Below are positions 1-7,813 of a DNA stretch of 16,529 nucleotides, in pieces; within the stretch, counting starts at the first letter, position 1, and each line of letters opens with the position of its first letter. A program made the translations under genes and the position numbers. The stretch is taken from contig NZ_LVCF01000003.1 of the NCBI RefSeq assembly GCF_001594145.1, positions 1-16,529 of the forward strand. The letters are read 5' to 3'. This DNA comes from Branchiibius sp. NY16-3462-2. Its GTDB lineage: Bacteria; Actinomycetota; Actinomycetes; Actinomycetales; Dermatophilaceae. The notes beneath the pieces were generated by a model. That model searched no databases, was not told the origin of the DNA, and saw only the letters and a program-made list of their open reading frames with translations.

Positions 1-22
1 GGTCGCTGACCGGTCAGCGACC
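1..22. repeat. Perfect 22-bp palindrome at the window edge
   Basis: The first 22 bases are a perfect inverted repeat: GGTCGCTGACC followed directly by its reverse complement. It may continue to the left of the window. Such a loop-less dyad fits an operator for a dimeric regulator or a terminator stem. No run of T follows on the plus strand, which argues against a plus-strand terminator. Confidence 0.7.
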
Positions 23-70
23 AGCGCCGTCGCGAACATCGAGCGGGAACTCCGAAGGATCTGCGTTGGG

Positions 71-409
71 ATGAAGCCGAGTGAGCAGGGTGAACACCGC
101 CTTCACGAAGCCGAGCACACCTGGAAGACCACGCCTGCCGATTGGACAGATGAGCACATGGTCTATCCCGGTCCCTCCGACGGCGACGAACTGCAGGTGA
201 CGACCGTCCAAGACGACGTCGAGTTCCGGTGGATGACGGGCGATGTCGTCCAGGCGATGTTCACCTGTGCAGGCGCGACCATCCCTCAGGTGCTGGCGGG
301 AATGATCTGGCGGACCTACTGCCAACCGGACGAAACATTCTCCTGGCTCTCTCGCACGCCGACCATCGTGTACGAGCGGCTACTCGAGTTGGCTGGTGAC
401 GAGAGGTGA
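71..409 (+). CDS. Hypothetical protein, 112 aa
   Basis: I do not recognise a family. The ATG at 71 is preceded by AAGGAT about 11 bases upstream, a weak ribosome binding site. The same frame is open without stops back to the window edge (a sequence like VADRSATSAVANIERELRRI would precede the ATG), so the true start may lie outside the window. The protein is soluble-looking and fairly acidic, with three tryptophans in the N-terminal two thirds, a hydrophobic stretch around TGDVVQAMFTCAGATIPQVL, and a C-terminal segment ending in YERLLELAGDER. It shows no signal peptide or membrane helix. It converges on the relaxase gene, with only 17 bases between the two stops. An opposing minus-strand frame (14-325) is open too, but its proline/arginine-rich composition looks like a shadow. 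Confidence 0.5.
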   Translation: MKPSEQGEHRLHEAEHTWKTTPADWTDEHMVYPGPSDGDELQVTTVQDDVEFRWMTGDVVQAMFTCAGATIPQVLAGMIWRTYCQPDETFSWLSRTPTIVYERLLELAGDER

Positions 410-426
410 CCCAGTGGCCGAAGGTG

Positions 427-3108
427 CTATCGGCTGATCCCATGGCCCTGTCGACTGGGGCTCATTGACGGCATCGACGGTTCCGGCCGGCGAGGTGTGG
501 CCGACGCGGCTTGGCGCGGTGTCTGGGTTCCGTACCGTTCGATGTCGTCGGCGGCGAGGCTGGCGGCGTGGGCGGGTCCGAGGTCGGCGTGGTCTCGGTT
601 GAACACATCCACCCATAGTCGGCGGGCGTCGTCGAGGTTTTCGGCGACGAGGTGGGCGGTGTTGGTGTGTCGGCCGCGGGTCATGCCGACGTACGCCGCT
701 GCGGCACCTGTCGCTTCCCCGATGAGTAGATGGGCGTGGTCGACGGTGTGCCCTTGGGCGCCGTAAACGGTTGTGGCGTAAGCCAACTCGACGAACCCCT
801 GCACGTACGAACCGGGCAGTTCACGACGACGCGCACCGTCAGTCACGGTGATCCCACCGTCCGGGGTGAGGCCGGTGACGATCCAGGTGGCCCGGTTGGC
901 CACCCCGAGGGCGGCGTTGTTCAGGCGCGTCGCGACGCGGTCGCCGACACCGATCCGCTGCCCAGAGCGGGTGACCACACCGGCCGCGTCGGTGGGTTCG
1001 TGCCGTTGATGACGGATCGCCGCGTTGAGGGTGGAGACCTGCTCCCGGGTGTCGGCCATCACCAGGGCTCCCGTGACGGCACCCAGCTGAGCGAGGGCGG
1101 CAGTGCGTTCGGCGTCGCTGCCATGCAGGATGATCTGGCTCTGGGCGAGCAGTTGGTCGAACACCTGCTCGGGGTGTTGTCCGTCGCGCATGGCCAGGGT
1201 GAGGTCGGCGTACGCCGGGTCGGTGAACCGGTGGACCGCGGACAGTTCCAGGTGCGCGGTGTGGTGCACCCATGAGGCGGCGAGCTCCAGGATGCCGCCG
1301 CGGCCGACGGCAGGTAGTTGGTGCCGGTCCCCCAGTAATGCGACGGTGGCACCGGTTGAGGTGGCGACATCGAACAGGGCCCGAGCGGTGTCCTGGTCGA
1401 GCATCCCGGCTTCGTCGACCAGCAGCACGTCCCCGGGCCGCAGCCGCGCCGCGGTATCGAGCTGGTGTGCCGGGTTGGGGGCGTGGGTCCAGTTGCCGTC
1501 GCCGTCCCAGCGGTGCCCGTACTGGTGGATCAACCATGCCGCGGAGAACGCGTCGGTACCGACTTGTTCCTGCGCGGCGTGGGCGGCCTTGAGGGTCGGG
1601 GTCACCACGACCAACCGGCGGCCCTGGATGTTCAGAGCGGTGCGGGCAGCGGCCAGGGTGGTGGTCTTGCCGCTGCCGGCGGCTCCCTCGATCAGCAGCA
1701 GGTCCGTCCGGCCGGCCAGGGCGGCGACCACGCCTCGTTGAGTGGGGTCCAGGTGGTCAGCGCCGGTGATGACCGCCGGCTGGGCACCGGAGATGGCCCG
1801 GGTCTCCATGTGGCTGTTCAGGTCGGCTTCCACGGCCAGTACCCGCGCCGAGGTCAGGGCCCGCACATGCTCCGGGGAGTCGTCCCGGTCCAGCAACGAA
1901 ACCGATGCCGACACAGCGTGGCCGGTGATGCTTTCCGCGAGGTTCGTGCGCGCTGCGGGGTCCGCGACCACACCGACAGACGCGATCAGCTTCTCGGTCT
2001 CACCGCGGATGTCTGCTGCGTTCCACGACGACCGGCGCGCACCAAGCCGGGACAGGACCAGGTCAGCGGCGACGTCGCGGCGAATCGCATCGACACTGAC
2101 CGGCGCCGAGCGCACCGAGGCGGCCGGTGGGTGGAAATCAAGGCCGAGCAGTTCCTGGTTCCACCGCGCCACCAGATCGCCACCGTCGCTATTCGGTGTG
2201 GCGTCGTGTGGGGTGGGTTTGTCGGGTCGGTGTTCGGCCCAGGCGCGCCGGTCCCACGACTGACGTAACCGGGGCCCTGGCTCGTGGCCGGGGTGCTCGG
2301 TACGCCAAGCCGCCTCGTACCTATCACCGTTGGCGGTGATCTGTGCGGCCCGGTGACTGAATGCACCCAGATACGGGGCCAGTTGACGTATCTCCCCGTC
2401 GTCACCCAGTTCGTACCCCCTCTTTTCGAGGGAGGTACGAAAGCCCGGGTCGCACATCACGGCGGCGTGCCCGATGCCGTTGATGGCCTCAATGCTCTGG
2501 ACAGTGCCGACCGAGTGGAGGCCCCGCCAGGCGCCGGCGGCGAAGACCCGGGCGTTGACCTGTAGGTGCAGGTGGCGGTGGGGGTCACCGGCCCGGGACG
2601 TGTAGTGCTTGACCACTGCGGCCTCCAATTGTTCGACCGGGACCTGCACCTGCCGGCCCCGGGGGCCGACACGGGTGGTGGAGTGTTGCGCGAGCCAGGT
2701 GATGATCTGCTGCGCCGCACGCTCCTGCGCGGCGTCGTACGCGTCCGCGATGTCGGGGTGCAACGCGGCGGCTATCGACCAGGTCTTCGGTCCGTTGACC
2801 ACGACCTCCACGAACCGCAACGCGTTCCCATCGGTCCGCAGCCGTCCCTTCGGTGCCCCGGTGGCGACCTGGTAGCCGGCGACCCATTGTTCGTAGGTGT
2901 CGCCGTCCATGTCCGCCGCTTGACGTACGGCGATCGGTTGGGTGGCCGGGTCGGCGGCGGTTCCGGTTGGGGTTACGTCGGCGACGTACCGGCAGGCGAT
3001 ACCGGAGCCCTCGGCCAGGTAGTAGTCGTCCGCGCGGGAGTGATCCTTCTCCACGTAGAAGCGCGCGGCGCCAGCGGCGCCGCGGTAGAACTTCACCCCA
3101 CCATGCAT
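427..3108 (-). CDS. MobF-family (TrwC/TraI) conjugative relaxase-helicase
   Basis: This protein nicks the transferred strand at oriT, stays covalently attached to it, and unwinds the plasmid or element during conjugation. I start it at the ATG at 3108 (MHGGVKFYRG), the usual N-terminus of actinobacterial members, with GGTGGAG six bases upstream; a GTG at 3132 would add eight residues. In 893 residues the N-terminal relaxase domain shows the tyrosine pair YY at about 29-30 and the metal-binding HRHLH triad at about 177-181. The RecD/TraI-type helicase follows, with Walker A GAAGSGKTT (about 475-482), Walker B LLVDEA (about 562-567), GDRHQLP, the late motif ATTVYGAQGHT and YVGMTRGRH. All motifs are intact. 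The C-terminus ends about 50 residues after the last helicase motif, and many relatives carry a longer tail, so it may be slightly short. It is divergent from the BREX operon and convergent with the gene at 71-409. Confidence 0.93.
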   Translation of the reverse strand: MHGGVKFYRGAAGAARFYVEKDHSRADDYYLAEGSGIACRYVADVTPTGTAADPATQPIAVRQAADMDGDTYEQWVAGYQVATGAPKGRLRTDGNALRFVEVVVNGPKTWSIAAALHPDIADAYDAAQERAAQQIITWLAQHSTTRVGPRGRQVQVPVEQLEAAVVKHYTSRAGDPHRHLHLQVNARVFAAGAWRGLHSVGTVQSIEAINGIGHAAVMCDPGFRTSLEKRGYELGDDGEIRQLAPYLGAFSHRAAQITANGDRYEAAWRTEHPGHEPGPRLRQSWDRRAWAEHRPDKPTPHDATPNSDGGDLVARWNQELLGLDFHPPAASVRSAPVSVDAIRRDVAADLVLSRLGARRSSWNAADIRGETEKLIASVGVVADPAARTNLAESITGHAVSASVSLLDRDDSPEHVRALTSARVLAVEADLNSHMETRAISGAQPAVITGADHLDPTQRGVVAALAGRTDLLLIEGAAGSGKTTTLAAARTALNIQGRRLVVVTPTLKAAHAAQEQVGTDAFSAAWLIHQYGHRWDGDGNWTHAPNPAHQLDTAARLRPGDVLLVDEAGMLDQDTARALFDVATSTGATVALLGDRHQLPAVGRGGILELAASWVHHTAHLELSAVHRFTDPAYADLTLAMRDGQHPEQVFDQLLAQSQIILHGSDAERTAALAQLGAVTGALVMADTREQVSTLNAAIRHQRHEPTDAAGVVTRSGQRIGVGDRVATRLNNAALGVANRATWIVTGLTPDGGITVTDGARRRELPGSYVQGFVELAYATTVYGAQGHTVDHAHLLIGEATGAAAAYVGMTRGRHTNTAHLVAENLDDARRLWVDVFNRDHADLGPAHAASLAADDIERYGTQTPRQAASATPRRPEPSMPSMSPSRQGHGISR

Positions 3109-3164
3109 CCGCTGCTCCACCACCCTCGTCACTACTCGTCAATGACCCCGGAAACGACGAAAGC

Positions 3165-3180
3165 CCGCCCCGAGGGGCGG
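3165..3180 (-). terminator. GC hairpin, possible terminator or attenuator in the relaxase leader
   Basis: CCGCCC and GGGCGG form a six-base-pair stem around a four-base loop. Read on the minus strand it is followed by a T-rich GGGCTTTCGTCGTTT, so it could stop transcription coming from the brxA side or attenuate the relaxase leader. On the plus strand there is no T run. It lies 57 bases upstream of the relaxase start. Confidence 0.3.
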
Positions 3181-3186
3181 ACCGTT

Positions 3187-3202
3187 CTACGACCATTCGT
3201 AG
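3187..3202. repeat. 16-bp inverted repeat near the relaxase gene
   Basis: CTACGA and TCGTAG flank a CCAT loop. It is one of three dyads clustered upstream of the relaxase gene. It could be an oriT arm or a regulator binding site; nothing in the sequence decides between these. Confidence 0.4.
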
Positions 3203-3589
3203 CATGCGTGCCGCTTGGTTGGAAGGCCGAAAGGCATTGTGATCCGGACTCGTTCGAGATTCGTGAATCGTCGTCACAGATCGTCATGTCTGCGTCGTGG
3301 GCCGCGCTATGGAGATGCAGAGGGTGGTGTCGGATGACCTAAGAATTGAAGGATGCAGCCGCGGGACCGGTTGTGGAGTTGCTGGCCCGGCTTTGAATTT
3401 GAGCTCGGTTGAGCACGTGCGCCGGATCGTCGCGATGGTGAAGCGGTGAGGCACTAGCTGTGCGCTCGGCTAGGTTGGCGGCAGTCCGGGACGGGGGCAG
3501 ACCAACGAAGGTCAGATTAAGGTCTTGCTCGGAACTGCATGAGCCCTAGAGCCTGACGTAGGGCGATCCACTTGCGACTTTCAGGAGGG

Positions 3590-4204
3590 GTGCACATCAA
3601 CAGCAGCTCGGCCGCAGCGCCGGTGTACGCGCTCTCGTTTACCACTGGCGGTCTCTTAGTGCGAGAGGCGGCCACCGTGGCACCCATCTGCCTCGACGGA
3701 CTGGACTGGATGGAGGTGCGCGACATCGCTCTTGAAAGGAACCTCTTGCAGGCGCGCACGAGGTCTGCCGGTATCCGGCTTGCTCGGGAAGTCGCCCAGC
3801 GGCTTTCAGTGCTGAGCCCAGAAGAATTGGAGCTCCTCGTCGATGCCACGCCGACGGATCGCGGTTACATCATGTGGGTCGCTGCGTGTCGGCGTTATGC
3901 ATTGATAGGTGAGTTCGCCGAGGAAGTCCTCCGTGAGCGGTTCCTCACGCTGGCGGGCACCGTGTGGCATGAGGACTACGACTCGTTCTATCGCGGCAAA
4001 GCCATGTGGCACGACGAGTTGGACCAGGTCGCCGATAGCTCATACAAGAAGCTTCGACAGGTACTCTTCAGGATGATGTTCGAAGCTGCCCTGCTGAACT
4101 CTAAGGGGCACATCGAACCCGTTCTCCTTTCGGCACGCGTCGCCGCCTGTCTCCACCAGCGCACGCCGAGCGATATTCGATTCTTTCCGACAAGAGCGGC
4201 GTGA
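3590..4204 (+). CDS. brxA: BREX protein BrxA (DUF1819)
   Basis: BrxA is the small first gene of type 1 BREX operons, and its family is described as DNA-binding. The protein reads as a typical member over nearly all its length: YALSFTTGGLLVREA near the N-terminus, LLQARTRSAGIRLAREV, a GYIMWVAACRRYALIGEFA core, EVLRERFL and KKLRQVLFRMMFEA. Its length (about 204 aa) is normal. The start is uncertain. A strong AGGAGG sits at 3583-3588, only one base before the GTG at 3590 and seven bases before an ATC at 3596, while a TTG at 3572 lies upstream of it. I use the GTG for lack of a better conventional codon. The stop overlaps the start of brxB (GTGA at 4201), so the two are translationally coupled. 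Confidence 0.9.
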   Translation: MHINSSSAAAPVYALSFTTGGLLVREAATVAPICLDGLDWMEVRDIALERNLLQARTRSAGIRLAREVAQRLSVLSPEELELLVDATPTDRGYIMWVAACRRYALIGEFAEEVLRERFLTLAGTVWHEDYDSFYRGKAMWHDELDQVADSSYKKLRQVLFRMMFEAALLNSKGHIEPVLLSARVAACLHQRTPSDIRFFPTRAA

Positions 4205-4815
4205 GAGCGGTGGAGCCAAGGTCGACGCTGACCCAGCAGGAGGAGCACCTGTTCAAGGTGCTCAGTAGCGAGCGCTTCCTCAAGATGGAGGGCCTGGGCA
4301 ACGAGGTCGCCCACTTCATCTACGACTACGACCCGGCGTGGGCGCTCGATGTTGCGCAGGCCAAGAAGCGCATCAAGACGAAGCTGGACACCGATCTGGG
4401 CATCAAGGTCTTAGAGATCAATCTGTACGACCTAAGCGTTGATCTCCTCAAGGAACGCAACGTCTGGGATCGGGTACTGGCGGCCGAGCCGACGATGGAC
4501 AAGGCCGACTTCCTCAAGATGCTGCAGAACATGCTGGACCCCCAGATGCACCTGGCGCCGGCCATCAAGGCACGTATCGAGGCGGCGTCGTTTCACATCC
4601 TCTTCCTCACAGGCATCGGCGAGGCGTTCCCGTTCGTTCGCTCGCACACCGTGCTCAACAACCTGCAAACAGTCGTCTCTGACAAGCCGATGCTGATGTT
4701 CTTCCCAGGACGTTACGAGGTGTCGGCGACCCAGGGATCAGCCCTTGTTCTGTTCGGGCAGCTTAAGGACGACTCCTTCTACCGCGCGAAGCGCATCCTC
4801 GACCAGGAAGCATGA
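4201..4815 (+). CDS. brxB: BREX protein BrxB (DUF1788)
   Basis: This is the second gene of the BREX operon; the biochemical role of the family is unknown. The 204-residue protein matches the family in order and length: an N-terminal FLKMEGLGNEVAHFIYDYDP, a middle LEINLYDLSVDLLKER, then FLTGIGEAFPFVRSHTVLNNL, and a C-terminal MLMFFPGRYE with LFGQLKDDSFYRAKRI. The central FxxGxGxxFPxxRxHxxLNxL block is its hallmark. Translation starts at the GTG overlapping the brxA stop, and the stop lies four bases before the brxC ATG, so it is embedded in one transcript. The gene appears intact. Confidence 0.9.
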   Translation: MRAVEPRSTLTQQEEHLFKVLSSERFLKMEGLGNEVAHFIYDYDPAWALDVAQAKKRIKTKLDTDLGIKVLEINLYDLSVDLLKERNVWDRVLAAEPTMDKADFLKMLQNMLDPQMHLAPAIKARIEAASFHILFLTGIGEAFPFVRSHTVLNNLQTVVSDKPMLMFFPGRYEVSATQGSALVLFGQLKDDSFYRAKRILDQEA

Positions 4816-4819
4816 CCCG

Positions 4820-7813
4820 ATGAAACTCAACGAGATCTTCCGCAAGGACGTCACCCGATCGATTGAGGGTGTCGTCAAGGCCGACGATGTCGACCATCTT
4901 GGCATCGAGGTCGAGGAGTACGTCTTCACGAACGACGCCGCCAAGGGCGTGGCCCCGTTGCTGGAGGAGTACACCAACTACACCAACGCCAACGGCGTTT
5001 GGATCTCGGGCTTCTTCGGCTCTGGTAAGTCGCACCTCCTGAAGATGCTCGCCCACCTCCTCGGGGACGTTCAGGGTCAGGCGTTCCCGCGCGCGGAGGT
5101 GAGCGAAAGCTTCCTGGGCAAGACCAATGACGCCATGCTGATCGCGTCGCTCAAGAAGGCTGCCGCCATCCCCGCCAAGAGCCTGCTCTTCAACATCGAC
5201 CAGAAGGCCACACTGATCGCCAAGGATCAGACGGACGCGTTGCTCAAGGTCTTCGTCAAGGTCTTCGACGAGAGTCGTGGCTACTTTGGCAACGACGGAG
5301 CCGTCGCGCGGTTCGAGGAGGATCTCGACAAGCGCGGCCAGTACGACGCGTTCAAGACTGCATTCCAGAATCACGCCGGCATCGACTGGGGGCAGGGACG
5401 AGAGCAGACGGCGCTCGAAGGCCACAACATCGACAAGGCGTTCGCCGACGTCAACGGAGAGGCCAACCCCGGCATCATCGCGCAATACCAGAAGTCGTAC
5501 GCCGTCTCCATCGAAGACTTTGCCACGTCTGTGAAGGCGTGGATCGACAAGCAGGAACCCGGCTTCCGGCTCAACTTCTTCGTCGACGAGGTCGGCCAGT
5601 TCATCGCCGACGACGTGAAGCTCATGCTCAACCTTCAGACGATCGCCGAGTCCCTCAACACGAAGTGCAAGGGACAGTCGTGGGTCTTTGTTACCTCCCA
5701 GGAGGACATGGACAAGGTCATTGGTGACCGGACCAAGCAGCAGGCGAACGACTTCTCCAAGATCCAGGCACGCTTCAGCACAAAGGTGAAACTCACCAGC
5801 CAGGACGTAGAGGAGGTCATCAGCAAGCGCCTCCTTGAGAAGAACGACGCGGGTGCGGCCGAGCTCATGGCCATCCACGTCAAGGAGGGTGCGAACTTCA
5901 AGACGATCTTCGACTTCGTCGACGGTGCGAAGACCTACCGTAACTACGTTGACGGCGGGCGCTTCATCAGCACCTACCCGTTCGTGACCTACCAGATCCC
6001 GATGTTCCAAGCCGCCATCGAGGGCCTGTCGGAACACAACATGTTTGAGGGCAAGAACAGCTCGGTCGGCGAGAGGTCCATGCTCGGCGTGGTTCAGGAG
6101 GTCGCTAAGCGCATCGGTGCGGAGCAGGTCGGCTACCTGGCCACGTTTGACCAGATGTTCGCCGGGATCAGCGCGGCGCTGAAGTCCGCAGCCCAGAGTG
6201 CCATCCTCCAGGCCGAGAAGCACCTTCCCGACCCGGGATCCGACGTCACGGTTCTCGCTAACCGACTACTGAAAGCGCTGTTCCTGGTCAAGTACGTCGA
6301 CACGTTCAAGGCCACGCCCCGCAACCTCACGGTGCTCGTCTACGACCGTTTCGGTCTCGACCTCAACGCGCTCGGCAAGCAGGTGCAAGAGGCACTCAAC
6401 TTGCTGGAGACGCAGTCGTACGTCCAACGCAATGGCAACGTCTACGAGTACCTGACGAATGAGGAACAAGAGATCGAGAAGGAGATCAAGTCGGTCGACG
6501 TCGACTCGTCCGAGGTCTCGGGGAAGCTCTTCAAGTACCTCTACTCCGACATCCTCAAAACGAATAAGCTCAAGTACGCCAAGAACGGCCAGGACTTCCC
6601 GTTCGGCTACAAGCTCGACGACATCGTCCAAGGCAACCAGCGCGAGCTGACGATCCACTTCATCACGCCCGAGACGAACTACACCGACATTGAGATCGCG
6701 GCCCAGAGCATGGGCAAGGACGAACTGCGCGTCTTTCTTGGCCGTGACAAGCGACTGCTGGCGGACCTGCGCCTGCTCCTCAAGACCGAGAAGTACACCA
6801 AGCAGCGGACCAACTCGGGTGCCACGCCCTCGACGCAAGCTATCCTGCAATCCAAGCAGATGCTCAACGCCGACCGCGAGAAGGGACTCATTGAGCGCCT
6901 CCGCCAAGCTGTCGGCAAGGCTCAGCTGATCATCAACGCCGCTGAGATCGCGTCCTCCTCTCAGGACGCCGTGTCCCGGGTCTCCGACGGGTTCCAAGAA
7001 CTCGTCAACCGGACCTACACGAACCTCGGCCTGCTCGGAGGGAAGGTCTACCCGGAGCAGCAGGTCGCGGGGTCCGTCCAGAATGACCCGGGCCTGTTCA
7101 ATGCAGGACCTCTGAGCGCCCTCAATTCGCCCGGCACCGAGATGGAGTCGTGGATCATCTCCCAGACCAACCTTGGGGAGCAGGTCACCGTCAAGAAGAT
7201 CGTGGACCGGTTCGAGTCCAAGCCCTACGGGTGGGACCTCGGCTCCATCGAGGTCGTGCTCGGCTGGTTGGTCGGTAACGGAAAGGTCGCGCTTGCGATC
7301 GATGCGAACCCGGTCGCGCGGACCGAGGCCCCATCCATCATCCGTAACACCGGCAAACAACAGCACACCGTCGTCGCGCCGCAGAAGGCATACGACGCGA
7401 CGAAGGTCGCCAAGTTCAAGACGTTCTGCACTGACTTCTTCGACGAGGGTGCCGTGCCAAGCGACTCGACCGAGCTGGCACGCTTCGGTAAGGACAAACT
7501 TGCTGCCAAGCGGGACGAGCTCAACGCCCTCGTCAGCAGTAGCCGCTACCCGTTCGTCGGCCAGCTGTCAGGCGTCGTCAGCCTGCTCGATCAGGTCGTC
7601 GGCAAGCCCATCGACTGGTACCTCAGCGACTTCGACAAAGCCGACGAGCTGATCGAGGCCAAGGAGGACCTGGTCGATCCGATCAAATCCTTCCTCAATG
7701 GCCAACAGGCCAAGATCTTCGATGAGGCGGACGCCCTTCTGAGCGCCAACACCGGAAATCTCGGCTACCTGCCCGCCGGCACCGCGCTACCTGCCCGCCC
7801 CACGGGATGTTGA
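4820..7813 (+). CDS. brxC: BREX ATPase BrxC, C-terminally truncated
   Basis: BrxC is the large P-loop ATPase of BREX systems and is needed for phage exclusion. The start MKLNEIFRKDVTRSI is typical and lies four bases after the brxB stop; a longer frame from 4745 overlaps brxB and is not used. Walker A GFFGSGKS is at residues 64-71 and a Walker B-like NFFVDEVGQF has D256/E257. The frame is open for 997 residues, while members are usually about 1200. Sequence similarity stops near NTGNLGYLPAG, followed by about a dozen unrelated residues (LPARPTGC at the end). The missing part is the C-terminal roughly 200 residues. The stop TGA at 7811 lies in ATGTTGA, shared with the start of the brxL fragment. 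The truncation comes from a deletion at 7764-7813. Whether the shortened ATPase folds or works is unknown. Confidence 0.9.
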   Translation: MKLNEIFRKDVTRSIEGVVKADDVDHLGIEVEEYVFTNDAAKGVAPLLEEYTNYTNANGVWISGFFGSGKSHLLKMLAHLLGDVQGQAFPRAEVSESFLGKTNDAMLIASLKKAAAIPAKSLLFNIDQKATLIAKDQTDALLKVFVKVFDESRGYFGNDGAVARFEEDLDKRGQYDAFKTAFQNHAGIDWGQGREQTALEGHNIDKAFADVNGEANPGIIAQYQKSYAVSIEDFATSVKAWIDKQEPGFRLNFFVDEVGQFIADDVKLMLNLQTIAESLNTKCKGQSWVFVTSQEDMDKVIGDRTKQQANDFSKIQARFSTKVKLTSQDVEEVISKRLLEKNDAGAAELMAIHVKEGANFKTIFDFVDGAKTYRNYVDGGRFISTYPFVTYQIPMFQAAIEGLSEHNMFEGKNSSVGERSMLGVVQEVAKRIGAEQVGYLATFDQMFAGISAALKSAAQSAILQAEKHLPDPGSDVTVLANRLLKALFLVKYVDTFKATPRNLTVLVYDRFGLDLNALGKQVQEALNLLETQSYVQRNGNVYEYLTNEEQEIEKEIKSVDVDSSEVSGKLFKYLYSDILKTNKLKYAKNGQDFPFGYKLDDIVQGNQRELTIHFITPETNYTDIEIAAQSMGKDELRVFLGRDKRLLADLRLLLKTEKYTKQRTNSGATPSTQAILQSKQMLNADREKGLIERLRQAVGKAQLIINAAEIASSSQDAVSRVSDGFQELVNRTYTNLGLLGGKVYPEQQVAGSVQNDPGLFNAGPLSALNSPGTEMESWIISQTNLGEQVTVKKIVDRFESKPYGWDLGSIEVVLGWLVGNGKVALAIDANPVARTEAPSIIRNTGKQQHTVVAPQKAYDATKVAKFKTFCTDFFDEGAVPSDSTELARFGKDKLAAKRDELNALVSSSRYPFVGQLSGVVSLLDQVVGKPIDWYLSDFDKADELIEAKEDLVDPIKSFLNGQQAKIFDEADALLSANTGNLGYLPAGTALPARPTGC
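7764..7813. other. Deletion junction between brxC and brxL
   Basis: Here brxC sequence (frame 2) passes directly into brxL sequence (frame 1). A type 1 BREX operon normally has about 200 more codons of brxC, then pglX, pglZ and the first ~250 codons of brxL at this place. The junction contains a 14-bp direct repeat, GCTACCTGCCCGCC, at 7764-7777 and 7786-7799. Translated in the brxL frame, the bases just left of the ATG at 7807 read PPHG, which suits BrxL, so the breakpoint is probably at about 7780-7796. A natural microhomology deletion and an assembly collapse both fit. Confidence 0.8.

Larger units (their letters stand above)
3109..3589. other. 480-base intergenic region between relaxase and brxA; possible oriT and promoters
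   Basis: No convincing gene is seen. The region holds a GC-rich hairpin (3165-3180), a 16-bp inverted repeat CTACGA-CCAT-TCGTAG (3187-3202), a 12-bp dyad GATTC-GT-GAATC (3258-3269) and a direct repeat AAGGTC at 3508 and 3519, one helical turn apart. MobF elements usually keep oriT beside the relaxase gene and build it from short inverted repeats, so this is where I would look, but I recognise no known nic sequence. For brxA a weak promoter can be drawn (TTGCTC at 3525, 16 bases, TAGAGC at 3547). A 46-codon frame at 3309-3449 has no ribosome binding site or recognisable similarity. Confidence 0.4.

Noticed and set aside
14..325. Minus-strand 103-codon gene opposite 71-409
   Set aside because: No ribosome binding site is evident, the composition is shadow-like, and the plus-strand frame stays open over a longer range.
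1465..2268. Plus-strand open frames opposite the relaxase
   Set aside because: They are shadows in glycine/arginine-rich composition; the minus strand carries all the helicase motifs.
3309..3449. 46-codon open frame starting MEMQRVVSDDL, vaguely like the start of an IS transposase
   Set aside because: No ribosome binding site, too short, and the similarity is limited to a few common residues. No inverted repeats of an insertion sequence are seen around it.
4745..4819. Longer N-terminus for brxC
   Set aside because: It overlaps brxB out of frame and gives a serine/threonine-rich stretch unlike BrxC. MKLNEIF at 4820 is the family start.
4763..6223. Long minus-strand open frame (486 codons) opposite brxC
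   Set aside because: It is the mirror of high-GC codon use in brxC. Its leucine/valine/aspartate-rich sequence has no recognisable domain, and the plus strand is clearly BrxC.
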